This document shows positions 1 to 5,840 of a DNA stretch of 7,592 nucleotides, one piece after another (positions within the stretch are counted from its first letter, which is position 1; every line of letters starts with the position of its first letter). The stretch covers positions 1-7,592 of the forward strand of contig JAVEXI010000067.1 in the NCBI GenBank assembly GCA_034004165.1. The letters are read 5' to 3'. The notes beneath the pieces were generated by a model. That model was given only the letters and a program-made list of their open reading frames with translations. It had not been told where the DNA came from and did no database searches. This DNA is from Gudongella sp034004165 (GTDB taxonomy: Bacteria > Bacillota > Clostridia > Tissierellales > Tissierellaceae). The position numbers and the translations under genes are program-made.

Positions 1-127
1 ACTCGTTGTATATGAAGGAAAAGTCTATTAAATCATTTATTTTTCTCAAAAGATTGTCTTTTGGAACAATCAAATCATAAATGCCGCTGTATGGACTTAA
101 AATCATAGTTTGCTGTTGCTGAATCAT
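1..127 (-). CDS. IS1182 family transposase, N-terminal 42 residues (partial)
   Basis: This is the start of a DDE transposase that would cut and rejoin the ends of its own IS. The visible protein begins MIQQQQTMILSPYSGIYDLI and continues with VPKDNLLRKINDLIDFSFIY. That is the characteristic IS1182 N-terminus: a polar start, a (L/I)YDLI(V/I)PKDxxLRKI core and a DFSF(I/V)Y motif. The ATG at 125-127 is preceded by a GTGGGTGA ribosome binding site about 4 nt upstream. The frame is open to the window edge, so whether the full gene is intact is unknown. No IS1182 sequence appears elsewhere in the window. Confidence 0.85.
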   Translation of the reverse strand, partial: MIQQQQTMILSPYSGIYDLIVPKDNLLRKINDLIDFSFIYNE

Positions 128-155
128 AGTATCACCCACTTGATTTGATACCATA

Positions 156-161
156 ATTATA
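156..161 (-). promoter_or_regulatory. -10 box of the IS1182 transposase promoter
   Basis: A perfect TATAAT lies on the minus strand, 28 nt upstream of the transposase ATG. No good -35 hexamer sits at the usual 16-18 nt distance (AAGTAT at 17 nt), so the promoter is probably weak, as is common for transposases. Confidence 0.4.
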
Positions 162-219
162 TCACAAACGTGCTTGAAATACTTGTAAAATCAACACTTC
201 AAGCCCTTCTACACAAAAG

Positions 220-253
220 CAAGTCATAGAAAATTTGTTTTTCCCATGACTTG
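220..253 (-). terminator. Hairpin upstream of the IS1182 transposase, possible transcription block
   Basis: CAAGTCAT at 220-227 pairs perfectly with ATGACTTG at 246-253. After a small asymmetric bulge, GAAAA pairs with TTTTC. Read on the minus strand, the stem is followed by CTTTTG, so it could act as a terminator stopping outside transcription from entering the transposase gene. Many IS elements use such structures to limit transposition, but this role is inferred; the hairpin itself is directly visible. Confidence 0.45.
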
Positions 254-319
254 TATTCTTTCATCTTATGAACTTTTTCAGTGGCCTCGTTAAAACTTCC
301 AATGTTTTTAGCTCATCTT

Positions 320-700
320 TTAGATAATGTTGTAAAAATATTTTTCCTTAAGGTCGTTCACCATTTTATCTTCTGCGTCTCTCATAACCTTTTCTATGGG
401 GCAAGCGCGGTTCTCATCCACTTCACAAGTGAAAAGCGCTCCACTACCTTCAATGGCTTGAATGACATCATAAAAGCTAATTTCAGCCTTAGGTCTCCTA
501 AGACTATAACCACCATTTACTCCAACAGTAGACTGAATAAGACCAGCCTTGACTAATTGAGTTAGTATCTTGGACAAGTAGGTAGGTGATATATTCATGT
601 GACTAGCTAAAGGTTGAAGACTAAAATTGTCCTTGCCTTCTTGATTAACGAAATAAGCCATTATATGCAAAGCATAATCAGTTGCTTTCGTATACTTCAT
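320..700 (-). CDS. Rrf2 family transcriptional regulator
   Basis: This is a cytoplasmic winged-helix DNA-binding regulator of 126 residues, slightly short for the family. The start MKYTKATDYALHIM is the classic Rrf2 N-terminus. The helix-turn-helix lies at about residues 28-52 (SLQPLASHMNISPTYLSKIL) and the wing at 55-70, including the GVNGGYSL motif. Cysteines are at 92 and 100. IscR/NsrR-type members use three cysteines for an Fe-S cluster; the third is absent here, so cluster binding is doubtful and direct thiol or other sensing is possible. I chose the ATG at 698-700, not the upstream in-frame ATGs, because AGGAGGAAT lies 4 nt before it and the family motif begins there. Upstream are a consensus promoter and a palindrome suggesting autoregulation. 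No obvious target gene is adjacent, as both neighbours are IS remains. Confidence 0.9.
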   Translation of the reverse strand: MKYTKATDYALHIMAYFVNQEGKDNFSLQPLASHMNISPTYLSKILTQLVKAGLIQSTVGVNGGYSLRRPKAEISFYDVIQAIEGSGALFTCEVDENRACPIEKVMRDAEDKMVNDLKEKYFYNII

Positions 701-743
701 AGTTATTCCTCCTAAAAGATAATACAGACTGCATTTGTCTATT

Positions 744-772
744 ATTATACATGATGAGTTTTGCATTGTCAA
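744..772 (-). promoter_or_regulatory. Sigma-A promoter of the Rrf2 gene
   Basis: On the minus strand, TTGACA (767-772) and TATAAT (744-749) are separated by exactly 17 nt. Both hexamers match the consensus perfectly. The predicted start lies near 737, giving a leader of about 37 nt before the ATG at 700. A promoter this strong in front of a regulator suggests it is normally held down, most likely by its own product. Confidence 0.85.
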
Positions 773-779
773 TAACAAT
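765..779. promoter_or_regulatory. Candidate Rrf2 operator overlapping the -35 box
   Basis: ATTGTCAATAACAAT is an inverted repeat with 5-nt arms (ATTGT/ACAAT) around a 5-nt centre, and it covers the -35 hexamer. Rrf2 dimers bind short AT-rich dyads of this size, and binding here would block RNA polymerase. The position is seen in the sequence; autorepression is inferred. Confidence 0.45.
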
Positions 780-994
780 TTTTGATTATTAATGAATTAT
801 CTGATTAATGGTAGTGGATAGGTTACAAAGTAAAAAATAATAAGGGAAAAATTTTTAGTCAACTTAAATGTCTTTTATATTTGTTAGATTGTATAATTAA
901 ATGCGACCCCTAAAATAAAAAAACTCACAACAAATCCTTAATCTCGTGTAAAATGTTAATAACGACAAAAACATGTATACGAAAGGGGATTGTT

Positions 995-1506
995 ATGAGT
1001 CATAAATATTTTACCATAAATCAAAGAAATAAAATAGATGTTCTTAATAAAGAAGGATATTCTGCTAGAAAATTAGCTAAGATTCTAGGATGTCATCATT
1101 CTTCAATTAGTAGAGAATTAGCAAGGTGTACTGATTATTACTGTGCTTATAAAGCCAACCAAGATCAGAAAAATAAATCAAAAAACAAAGGTAGAAAAAT
1201 CAAATTAAACACAAGATTAAAGTAGCATATAGAAAAAAACTAGGGGAAACTTGGTCACCCGAACAAATTGTAGGAAGAGATTTAGAAGGTATCATATCAT
1301 TCAAGTCAATATATAATTAGATTTATAGAGGTTTGTTAGAAGTTTCTTTAAAAGTATTGAGAAGAAAAGGTAAAAGTAGAAAACCAAAAGATACTCGTGG
1401 AAAATTTAATGTTGGTACTTCAATATCCAAGAGGCCTAAGCATGTTAAAAAGCGTACTGAATTTGGTTATTGGGTGTTAGATACAATAATTTCATCAAGA
1501 GGCAAA
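995..1506 (+). pseudogene. IS30 family transposase, inactivated and 3'-truncated
   Basis: This is a remnant of an IS30 DDE transposase. Residues from MSHKYFTINQRNKI form the IS30 helix-turn-helix (about 3-45, with the GYSARKLAKILGCHHSSISR motif), and GAAAGGGGAT lies upstream of the ATG at 995. The reading frame is broken by TAG at 1223 where relatives usually have Glu. It then loses one base in the A7 run at 1233-1239, and has a second TAG at 1318 in place of the Trp of the SIYNWIYRG motif. In the shifted frame, homology continues through ETWSPEQIVGRDLEG and RPKHVKKRTEFGYW to the region around the first catalytic Asp (LDTIISSRGK), with Val where Glu is usual. Homology stops near 1506, so the rest of the catalytic core is gone. 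Confidence 0.85.
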
Positions 1507-1513
1507 TAAACTA

Positions 1514-1882
1514 ATGTATGGCTCAGAGATTCAAGAACTTGAACAGCTAATGATGCTTGTGCCGAATTTTTTACTAAGAAGAAGTGGGGTGATTGTTGTG
1601 CATAGAATTAGAAATGAAGAAGGGTCTATATGTTTTGAAAGAGACAATGGACTCATAACAGAGTATTGTAAATCAAATGCATCCAGTAGAGTCTCGAATC
1701 AAATTGCTGTCGGCGACATTAACTATGAAGAGATTATATGCAGCTGTTTCGAGAAATGCGAATCTCATTATCTGAATATACGGCTTGGGGACTTAATCAG
1801 GAACTACGATGGAGAACTCTTCTTAAGTCCCAAACATCGTTCCAGTTCCAAATGGTCTGCCGAATTCAAAATGAAGAGATAG
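1514..1882 (+). CDS. Unidentified 122-residue ORF joined to the IS30 remnant
   Basis: I do not recognise this protein. Its composition is protein-like: a helical start (EIQELEQLMMLVPNFLLRRS), a strand-rich middle (GVIVVHRIRNEEGSI, NGLITEY) and a later LGDLIRNYDGELFLSPKH segment. It has no signal peptide or membrane helix. It begins within about 8 nt of the point where IS30 homology stops, and no ribosome binding site precedes the ATG, so it may be the body of a gene that lost its own start region. Its 3' end overlaps another short reading frame by 31 nt, which may mark a frameshift or decayed operon junction. Expression is doubtful. Confidence 0.4.
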   Translation: MYGSEIQELEQLMMLVPNFLLRRSGVIVVHRIRNEEGSICFERDNGLITEYCKSNASSRVSNQIAVGDINYEEIICSCFEKCESHYLNIRLGDLIRNYDGELFLSPKHRSSSKWSAEFKMKR

Positions 1883-1941
1883 AAAATCGAAGTCCAGCCT
1901 ATCTGGCTACATTATTTTTGCTGACTGCAGATGATAACTTG
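1852..1941 (+). pseudogene. Unidentified N-terminal fragment beginning MVCRIQNEEI
   Basis: A short protein-like segment starts at the ATG at 1852 and continues through NRSPAYLATLFLLTADDNLW. After about 1941 this frame becomes the antisense shadow of a helical reading frame on the other strand. I read it as the first 30 or so residues of a gene cut off by a rearrangement near 1935-1945. It may have been translationally coupled to the preceding ORF. The product is not identified. Confidence 0.3.
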
Positions 1942-2390
1942 TGGTGTGCAGCAATCTCTTCGTCAAGACGTCCGATGTTTTCAATCGATGTTTCAAGAGT
2001 TCTTATAGTCGTATTGATGCCATCAGAAGTCTGTAAAAGGAGTTTTACAAGCAATATCGTTTCTTCAAACGTCCGCTTGTTGGTGAGGAATTCTTTGAGC
2101 TTAAGCTTAAGCTGCTCGTTGATGATGAGCTTATGAAGCGTTGAGTCTAGTTTTTTAATCTCCACATTGATTCGATTAATTGCCTTATCATACTCAACTC
2201 TCACTTTTGCGTATCTTTTTTACATTTCACTATAAGTAAGCATGATATCTGATTTTACAGCGGTTTGCCAGTTCAAAGCATTTATTTCACAAAAAACCTT
2301 GAAATTACCAAGCTTATTCGTATACTGATTATGCTTCGCAGTAATGTCATTCATAGCTTTTATAATTGTTTCAATTTGATCACTAACCTT
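1899..2390 (-). pseudogene. Disrupted, highly helical protein of unknown function
   Basis: Read leftwards from about 2390, one frame encodes a charged, helical protein interrupted by an in-frame TAA at 2220-2222. Before the stop it contains QIETIIKAMNDITAKHNQYT; after it, KRYAKVRVEYDKAINRINVE and later RTLETSIENIGRLDEEIAAH. The heptad-like Leu/Ile spacing suggests a coiled coil. The YDKAINRIN stretch recalls helical tails of large serine recombinases, but the rest does not match and I do not assign it. No start or ribosome binding site is visible, and the N-terminus is replaced by a thioesterase fragment on the opposite strand. It is therefore an interrupted internal or C-terminal piece. Confidence 0.4.
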
Positions 2391-2391
2391 T

Positions 2392-2675
2392 GAAGAAGAT
2401 GCCGGACTGATCTCTCTCGATCTCAAAGTAGATAATCTGTCTACTGTCAAAGATGGCAAGCTAATTGTTGAAGGAAAACGACTAAAAGTAGGACGTAGTA
2501 TTTGTTTATCCGAGGTGACAGTTACAGATACGCAGGGAAAACTTTTGGCACACGGTATATTCAAACAGTTGATAACCCAAGGACTGCAGTCAATAAGTCA
2601 GGGGCCGTTTCAGCAATGGGATATCAATAGTTACCTCCGAAATTTATAGAAGCAGATACTTATATAGAAGGATAG
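2392..2675 (+). pseudogene. PaaI-type hotdog thioesterase, C-terminal fragment
   Basis: The translation EDAGLISLDLKVDNLSTVKD, then GKLIVEGKRLKVGRSICLSE and VTVTDTQGKLLAHG, is typical of the second half of a PaaI-like acyl-CoA thioesterase. It shows the central strand, the GRS(I/L)C turn and the final strand ending in an LLA motif. The N-terminal part with the catalytic region is missing, and there is no start codon or ribosome binding site. Near 2598-2604 the frame shifts: the family-like ending AVSAMGYQ and LPPKFIE is found in another frame, which also has a TAG at 2628. It is a non-functional relic joined back-to-back with a fragment from the opposite strand. Confidence 0.7.
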
Positions 2676-3026
2676 AGCTATTTAACTTTTCATAACCAAC
2701 TTTACTATTTATAAAAATCAGCAGGAGTATTTTCAAAACGAAGATTCCCCGCTTTTTTTATGCCTTTTTTAGGTCTTCAAATTAAAAGGAATCGCTCAAC
2801 GGTATCTCACAGCGCCGCCGTTTAAAAACTCATCCGGCTAAGTTACGGAAGTGGCTGCACCAGCTATGGATGCCAGCACTTCGACATCCGCAAAACCTTT
2901 GACCTCATCTGGCATGCAAATCTGCTTTATATTAGACCTCTCTCTTATATAATAGCTGCATCTAGCTGCTTTCATTAGTTCGTAAAAAATAGGCATCAGA
3001 AAAATATTAAAAATATAGTTTACTTC
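2676..3026. other. Intergenic stretch with no recognisable gene
   Basis: I find no supported gene. A T7 run at 2753-2759 follows only a poor imperfect stem. From about 2790 to 2935 base composition becomes more GC-rich, and the minus strand has an open stretch ending MPDEVKGFADVEVLASIAGA plus a few residues. It could be another gene relic, but I cannot assign it and see no start. The last 100 nt are very AT-rich and lead into the PadR promoter. Confidence 0.5.
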
Positions 3027-3055
3027 TTGCATATATCTCGGAGATATATTATAAT
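3027..3055 (+). promoter_or_regulatory. Promoter of the PadR-CPBP operon
   Basis: TTGCAT (3027-3032) and TATAAT (3050-3055) are spaced by 17 nt, a near-consensus sigma-A promoter. The expected start lies at about 3062, at the first bases of the GAGGTGA ribosome binding site (3062-3068). The mRNA would thus have only about 13 nt before the GTG start. The spacer is filled by a 19-nt palindrome. Confidence 0.8.
3031..3049. promoter_or_regulatory. Candidate PadR operator, perfect 19-nt palindrome
   Basis: ATATATCTCGGAGATATAT has two 9-nt arms that are exact reverse complements around a single G. It lies between and partly over the promoter hexamers of the padR-like gene. PadR repressors bind dyads in their own promoters as dimers, so autorepression of the operon is the natural reading. 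The palindrome is certain; the protein partner is inferred from position. Confidence 0.75.
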
Positions 3056-3074
3056 GCAGATGAGGTGAAATGCA

Positions 3075-3626
3075 GTGGATAAAATAAGCGCTACCCAAGC
3101 GGCACTTCTTGGTATACTGACCATAAAACCAATGAGTGCATACGAAATAGAGAAGTTTTCCAAAGAGAGTATAGGCTTTTTCTGGAATGAGTCTTATGGC
3201 AACATTCATAAGAATTTGAATATGCTCAATTCGAAAGAATTAGTTCAAATAATTGAATTGAATAGTAGTCGTAGGTTAAAAAAAGTTTACCAAATTTCTG
3301 CTTTGGGACAGAGTAAATTGACAAATTGGATTGAGCATAAACCGAAGGAAACTCTAATTCGGAATGAGTTGCTACTTAAGGTATTCATGTCTTCTGAAGA
3401 AGATATTGATGTTTTAATTGCACATCTTAATGCTGAAATATTGGAATTGAGAAATCATCTGAAAGTGCTGGAACAAATCGATGTGAATGTGGATAACCTT
3501 CCCATTGGTAAGTTCAGCAAAATACTTTGGAAAGTTACCATAGATAATGGTATGACGTATTGTCGGGCTACGATTGACTGGTGTGAAAGAACAATTCAAA
3601 CTATAAAACAATATGAAAGAGGATAA
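3075..3626 (+). CDS. PadR family transcriptional regulator
   Basis: This is a cytoplasmic repressor of 183 residues. The winged helix-turn-helix spans about residues 8-84, starting with AALLGILTIKPMSAYEIEKF, with the recognition region around FFWNESYGNIHKNLNML and a wing ending LKKVYQISALG. Residues 90-180 form the helical C-terminal domain of the PadR/Vir type, which builds the dimer and usually the effector pocket. Length is normal for the two-domain subgroup. I chose GTG at 3075 because GAGGTGA sits 6 nt upstream and the family motif starts a few residues later. It lies 4 nt upstream of the CPBP gene, so the two are co-transcribed. The palindrome in its promoter suggests that it represses itself and the protease. 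Confidence 0.9.
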   Translation: MDKISATQAALLGILTIKPMSAYEIEKFSKESIGFFWNESYGNIHKNLNMLNSKELVQIIELNSSRRLKKVYQISALGQSKLTNWIEHKPKETLIRNELLLKVFMSSEEDIDVLIAHLNAEILELRNHLKVLEQIDVNVDNLPIGKFSKILWKVTIDNGMTYCRATIDWCERTIQTIKQYERG

Positions 3627-3630
3627 AAAA

Positions 3631-4341
3631 ATGAAAAATATTAAAATAATAGTTATATTCATAATAGTATGCTTTTCTGCTGTTGGTCTTTTATGGCTAA
3701 ATAAAAACCCTATAATATCTTTGCAGCTTTTTGATGACATGCGCTTAAATGCTGCCTTGAACTATCAAATCACTTCACTGTTTCTTGCTTTTGCTGTAAT
3801 AGCATTATCATTGCTCCTCAGTGGAACAAGATCTATCAGTTATTTAAAAGTGACCAAAATCGACGGTCCGGTTGGTGTTGAACCTTGGTTAGGTATAACG
3901 TCAAAAAATAAAGATACTTGGAGGAAGCTGGGTGCAAACTTTGCTTTAATCATATCGGTTGTGACGGCAGTTGTCATTTACTTACAAGTCTATCATGGAA
4001 ATACCTTCAGATTTATCCTGGTGCCTAATCTTATTATGGTGTTTGTTTTTGCATTATCGAATAGCTTTGTCGAGGAATCCATCTTCCGTTTTAGCTTCGC
4101 CAGTGTGATTGAATCCACAGGACACTCTCGATATATTTCTCAAGGCCTATCGGCACTTACTTTTGGAGTGGTGCATTATTTCGGAACACCCTCTGGAATC
4201 TCCGGAGTATTGATGGCAGCTTTTATTGGTTGGTTTTTGTCAAAATCCATACATGAAACTAAGGGGTTCTTTTGGGCCTGGTTCATCCATTTTTTACAGG
4301 ATGTAATAATCATGTTCGGATTTTATATGATAGCATTGTAG
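3631..4341 (+). CDS. CPBP family intramembrane metalloprotease
   Basis: This is a multi-pass membrane protein of the CPBP (CAAX protease and bacteriocin-processing, Abi) family. With the start at 3631 it has 236 residues. Hydrophobic segments include the N-terminal IIVIFIIVCFSAVGLLW, a second at about 46-62, then LIISVVTAVVIYLQVY. The catalytic core follows: the EExxxR motif at Glu148, Glu149 and Arg153 (EESIFR), FxxxH with His182 (FGVVH), and a third motif with His220 (HFLQD). All key residues are present, so it is likely active. Family members process prenylated or bacteriocin-type peptides or give self-immunity; the substrate here is unknown. An in-frame ATG at 3613 overlaps padR, but AAGAGG 8 nt upstream of 3631 favours the later start. 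Regulation is likely through the adjacent PadR. Confidence 0.85.
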   Translation: MKNIKIIVIFIIVCFSAVGLLWLNKNPIISLQLFDDMRLNAALNYQITSLFLAFAVIALSLLLSGTRSISYLKVTKIDGPVGVEPWLGITSKNKDTWRKLGANFALIISVVTAVVIYLQVYHGNTFRFILVPNLIMVFVFALSNSFVEESIFRFSFASVIESTGHSRYISQGLSALTFGVVHYFGTPSGISGVLMAAFIGWFLSKSIHETKGFFWAWFIHFLQDVIIMFGFYMIAL

Positions 4342-4577
4342 ATTTTGGAATTATTACCTTGAAGATCAAGAAATAATGTTGGCACGGCTGGTGAGAATTT
4401 AGCACTCTCGGTGAACTGTAAAGCACGATTCATACCTTTGAAATAAGCGAATATCTGATCAGTAAGGAAGAAATTGGCTCCATACTTCTGGATGATTTCC
4501 CTTACTGGCTTCAAAACGCCATCCTGCATAAAGCATTTCTTGAAGAACGCACAATCGGCGTTATAAAAAAGTATGAG
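4323..4577 (-). pseudogene. Orphan C-terminal gene fragment, unidentified
   Basis: A minus-strand frame stays open from just after a stop at 4578-4580 down to 4323. It reads FYNADCAFFKKCFMQDGVLK, then PVREIIQKYGANFFLTDQIF and AYFKGMNRALQFTE, ending FLDLQGNNSKIYNAII. Its composition looks like a real globular protein, yet no ribosome binding site precedes the internal ATG at 4529 and the frame simply begins after a stop. It overlaps the last 19 nt of the CPBP gene on the other strand. I read it as the tail of a larger gene left after a rearrangement. I do not recognise the family. Confidence 0.35.
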
Positions 4578-4639
4578 TTAGGAAAACTAATAAATAAATG
4601 CATGATATATACCCCACCACCAAGGGAATAATATCAAGC

Positions 4640-4825
4640 TACGACATCATTATTGTACTCTCAAGGCACGTTGAGTGTGTAGTATTGATGTCATGCTGTA
4701 CCCATTGATTTTACTAGGTTTTTAGATGATGGCTAAATTAACTACTTGACCTAAAGTGTGTTTCTGCGTCAACGGGAACATATCGACAACACTTATACTG
4801 GTAACTCAAGTAGGTTGAGTGGATG
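4640..4825 (+). ncRNA. Candidate structured RNA, upstream copy (HNH-associated)
   Basis: This noncoding sequence has a diverged second copy at 5841-6018. The 5' domain has an outer stem (4643-4649 with 4686-4692) enclosing a hairpin (4657-4664 with 4671-4678, one mismatch). The 3' domain has a continuous 12-bp stem (4742-4753 with 4811-4822). It encloses a conserved hairpin (4759-4764 with 4775-4780, 10-nt loop) and the invariant AACATATCGACA. Shared blocks are GTAGTATTGATGTCA at 4679-4693 and a 41-nt core at 4748-4788. It ends 62 nt before the HNH start codon, so it could be the gene's 5' leader or an independent RNA. No convincing promoter was found, and the strand is inferred from the HNH gene's orientation. 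Confidence 0.6.
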
Positions 4826-4886
4826 AAATGAATTTTGTGTAGGTTGAGAAGTCAATATAGATAACAGCATGAAAGTGGGTGAATTT

Positions 4887-5807
4887 ATGAAGTTTGAGTT
4901 AAATGACTATAGAAAAGAACTTACAGACGAAGAAATTATTGAAGATATTAAGCGTGTAGCACAAGAATTGGAACATGATTATATTTCAATTTCTACTTAC
5001 AGAAAATGTGGACAATATTCACAGACTGCAATTCAAGGTCATTTTGGAACTTGGAAAAATGCACTGTCTATAGCAGGATTGCGCAACGAAAGAACAAAAT
5101 CAGAGTTAAAGCGAATAAAAAATGAAGATTATTATGCTGATTTGCAACGTATAGCGAAACAACTTAATAAGGATACCGTATTATACAAAGAATATAGACA
5201 GTATGGAAAATATGCAGCTGAGCATGTTTTTTCAAGATTTAAAACTTGGGATAAAGCGTTGTTGGCTGCAGGGCTTCAACCTACTGGTTTAGCTAGAAGT
5301 AGGATTGACGAACAAACGCTTTTTGATGAGTTGGAGCGCATATGGACAAAATTAGGAAGGCAACCAACATCAACTGATATAACGAAGGGGAATATATCAA
5401 AATATTCTCTTGATACATACAAACGAAGATTTGGCGGTTGGAGAAAGGCATTAGAAGCTTTTGTTGAATATATCAATTTGGATAGTTTAGAGGAAATAGA
5501 TGAAGAAGAAATAAAGGAAAATAAAATAAATGATCATGACAATATTTCTAAAACGGTTAATGTAGAAAAGCCTCTTCAAAAGAAAGAGCACAGGACTTCA
5601 AGAAATATAAATGCACGGATGCGTTTTAAGGTTTTGAAGAGAGATAATTTCAAATGTTGTGCTTGCGGTGCATCTCCAGCAAAAGATCCATCTGTAGATT
5701 TACATGTAGACCATATTATTCCTTGGGCTAAAGGTGGAGAAACAGTAGTTGATAATTTGCAGACGCTATGCTCAAAGTGTAATCTTGGGAAAAGCGATAT
5801 ATTATAA
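4887..5807 (+). CDS. HNH endonuclease with three homing-endonuclease-associated repeats
   Basis: This is a predicted DNA nuclease of 306 residues. Three tandem HNH-associated repeats (PF18780 type) cover about residues 14-65, 81-129 and 143-191. Each pairs helices with an aromatic/Gly motif: HFGTWKNALSIAGL, RFKTWDKALLAAGL, RFGGWRKALEAF. They probably bind DNA. An acidic, disordered-looking linker (about 198-235) leads to a complete HNH domain. Zinc-type cysteines are at 257, 260, 295 and 298; the catalytic region has His273, Asp275, His276 and Asn290 (HVDH, VVDN). No RuvC, PLMP or other IscB-like domain is present. An in-frame ATG at 4869 exists, but GTGGGTGA just upstream of 4887 supports the later start. 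It is flanked by two copies of a structured noncoding sequence, suggesting a mobile or homing unit. Confidence 0.85.
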   Translation: MKFELNDYRKELTDEEIIEDIKRVAQELEHDYISISTYRKCGQYSQTAIQGHFGTWKNALSIAGLRNERTKSELKRIKNEDYYADLQRIAKQLNKDTVLYKEYRQYGKYAAEHVFSRFKTWDKALLAAGLQPTGLARSRIDEQTLFDELERIWTKLGRQPTSTDITKGNISKYSLDTYKRRFGGWRKALEAFVEYINLDSLEEIDEEEIKENKINDHDNISKTVNVEKPLQKKEHRTSRNINARMRFKVLKRDNFKCCACGASPAKDPSVDLHVDHIIPWAKGGETVVDNLQTLCSKCNLGKSDIL

Positions 5808-5808
5808 A

Positions 5809-5837
5809 TCGATATGTTTCCGAGAACGGACACACTC
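5809..5837 (-). repeat. Partial inverted copy of the RNA core hairpin
   Basis: TCGATATGTTTCC at 5809-5821 is the exact reverse complement of GGAAACATATCGA at 5973-5985 in the downstream RNA copy. Similarity on the minus strand continues through CGTTCTC to GAGTGTGT, matching the AGTGTGT-loop side of the core with a few bases lost. It starts 2 nt after the HNH stop codon. On the plus strand it can form a local hairpin (TGTTTCC with GGACACA) or a 13-bp stem with the downstream copy. Confidence 0.6.
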
Positions 5838-5840
5838 AAA

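Larger units (their letters stand above)
1..289 (-). mobile_element. IS1182-like insertion sequence, 5' end only
   Basis: This is the transposase-proximal end of an IS1182-like element; the rest lies beyond the left edge. The transposase start at 127 points leftwards, so the outer end of the element must lie to its right and before the intact Rrf2 gene that ends at 320. The exact end cannot be fixed because the opposite terminus is not in the window. A candidate is the stretch GAACTTTTTCAGTGGCCTCG at 270-289, which resembles sequence I associate with IS1182-type termini; this is inference. The segment holds the transposase start, a -10 box and a strong hairpin. Confidence 0.6.

Noticed and set aside
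290..345. Possible frameshift at the 3' end of the Rrf2 gene, since another frame continues about 20 more residues
   Set aside because: The in-frame ending LKEKYFYNII fits the LKEK-type C-terminus I recall for close Firmicute Rrf2 proteins, so the gene looks complete.
281..556. Plus-strand open frame opposite the Rrf2 gene
   Set aside because: It is antisense to a clear Rrf2 coding sequence and has no ribosome binding site or family resemblance.
2220..2564. Single minus-strand ORF covering 2220-2564
   Set aside because: Its first half is the antisense of the thioesterase fragment; only the part below about 2390 looks like real protein, and that continues past the in-frame TAA.
2720..2760. 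Rho-independent terminator before the T7 run
   Set aside because: The stem between AGCAGGAG and TTCCCCGCT has two mismatches and a weak end, and the enclosed loop is long.
4350..4377. Hairpin just after the CPBP stop codon (ATTATT/AATAAT with CTTGA/TCAAG) as a terminator
   Set aside because: The stem is real but AT-rich, and no T-tract follows on the plus strand, so termination is not supported.
4887..5807. IscB, IsrB or IshB protein
   Set aside because: There is no RuvC, bridge helix or PLMP segment; the N-terminal half consists of homing-endonuclease-associated repeats.
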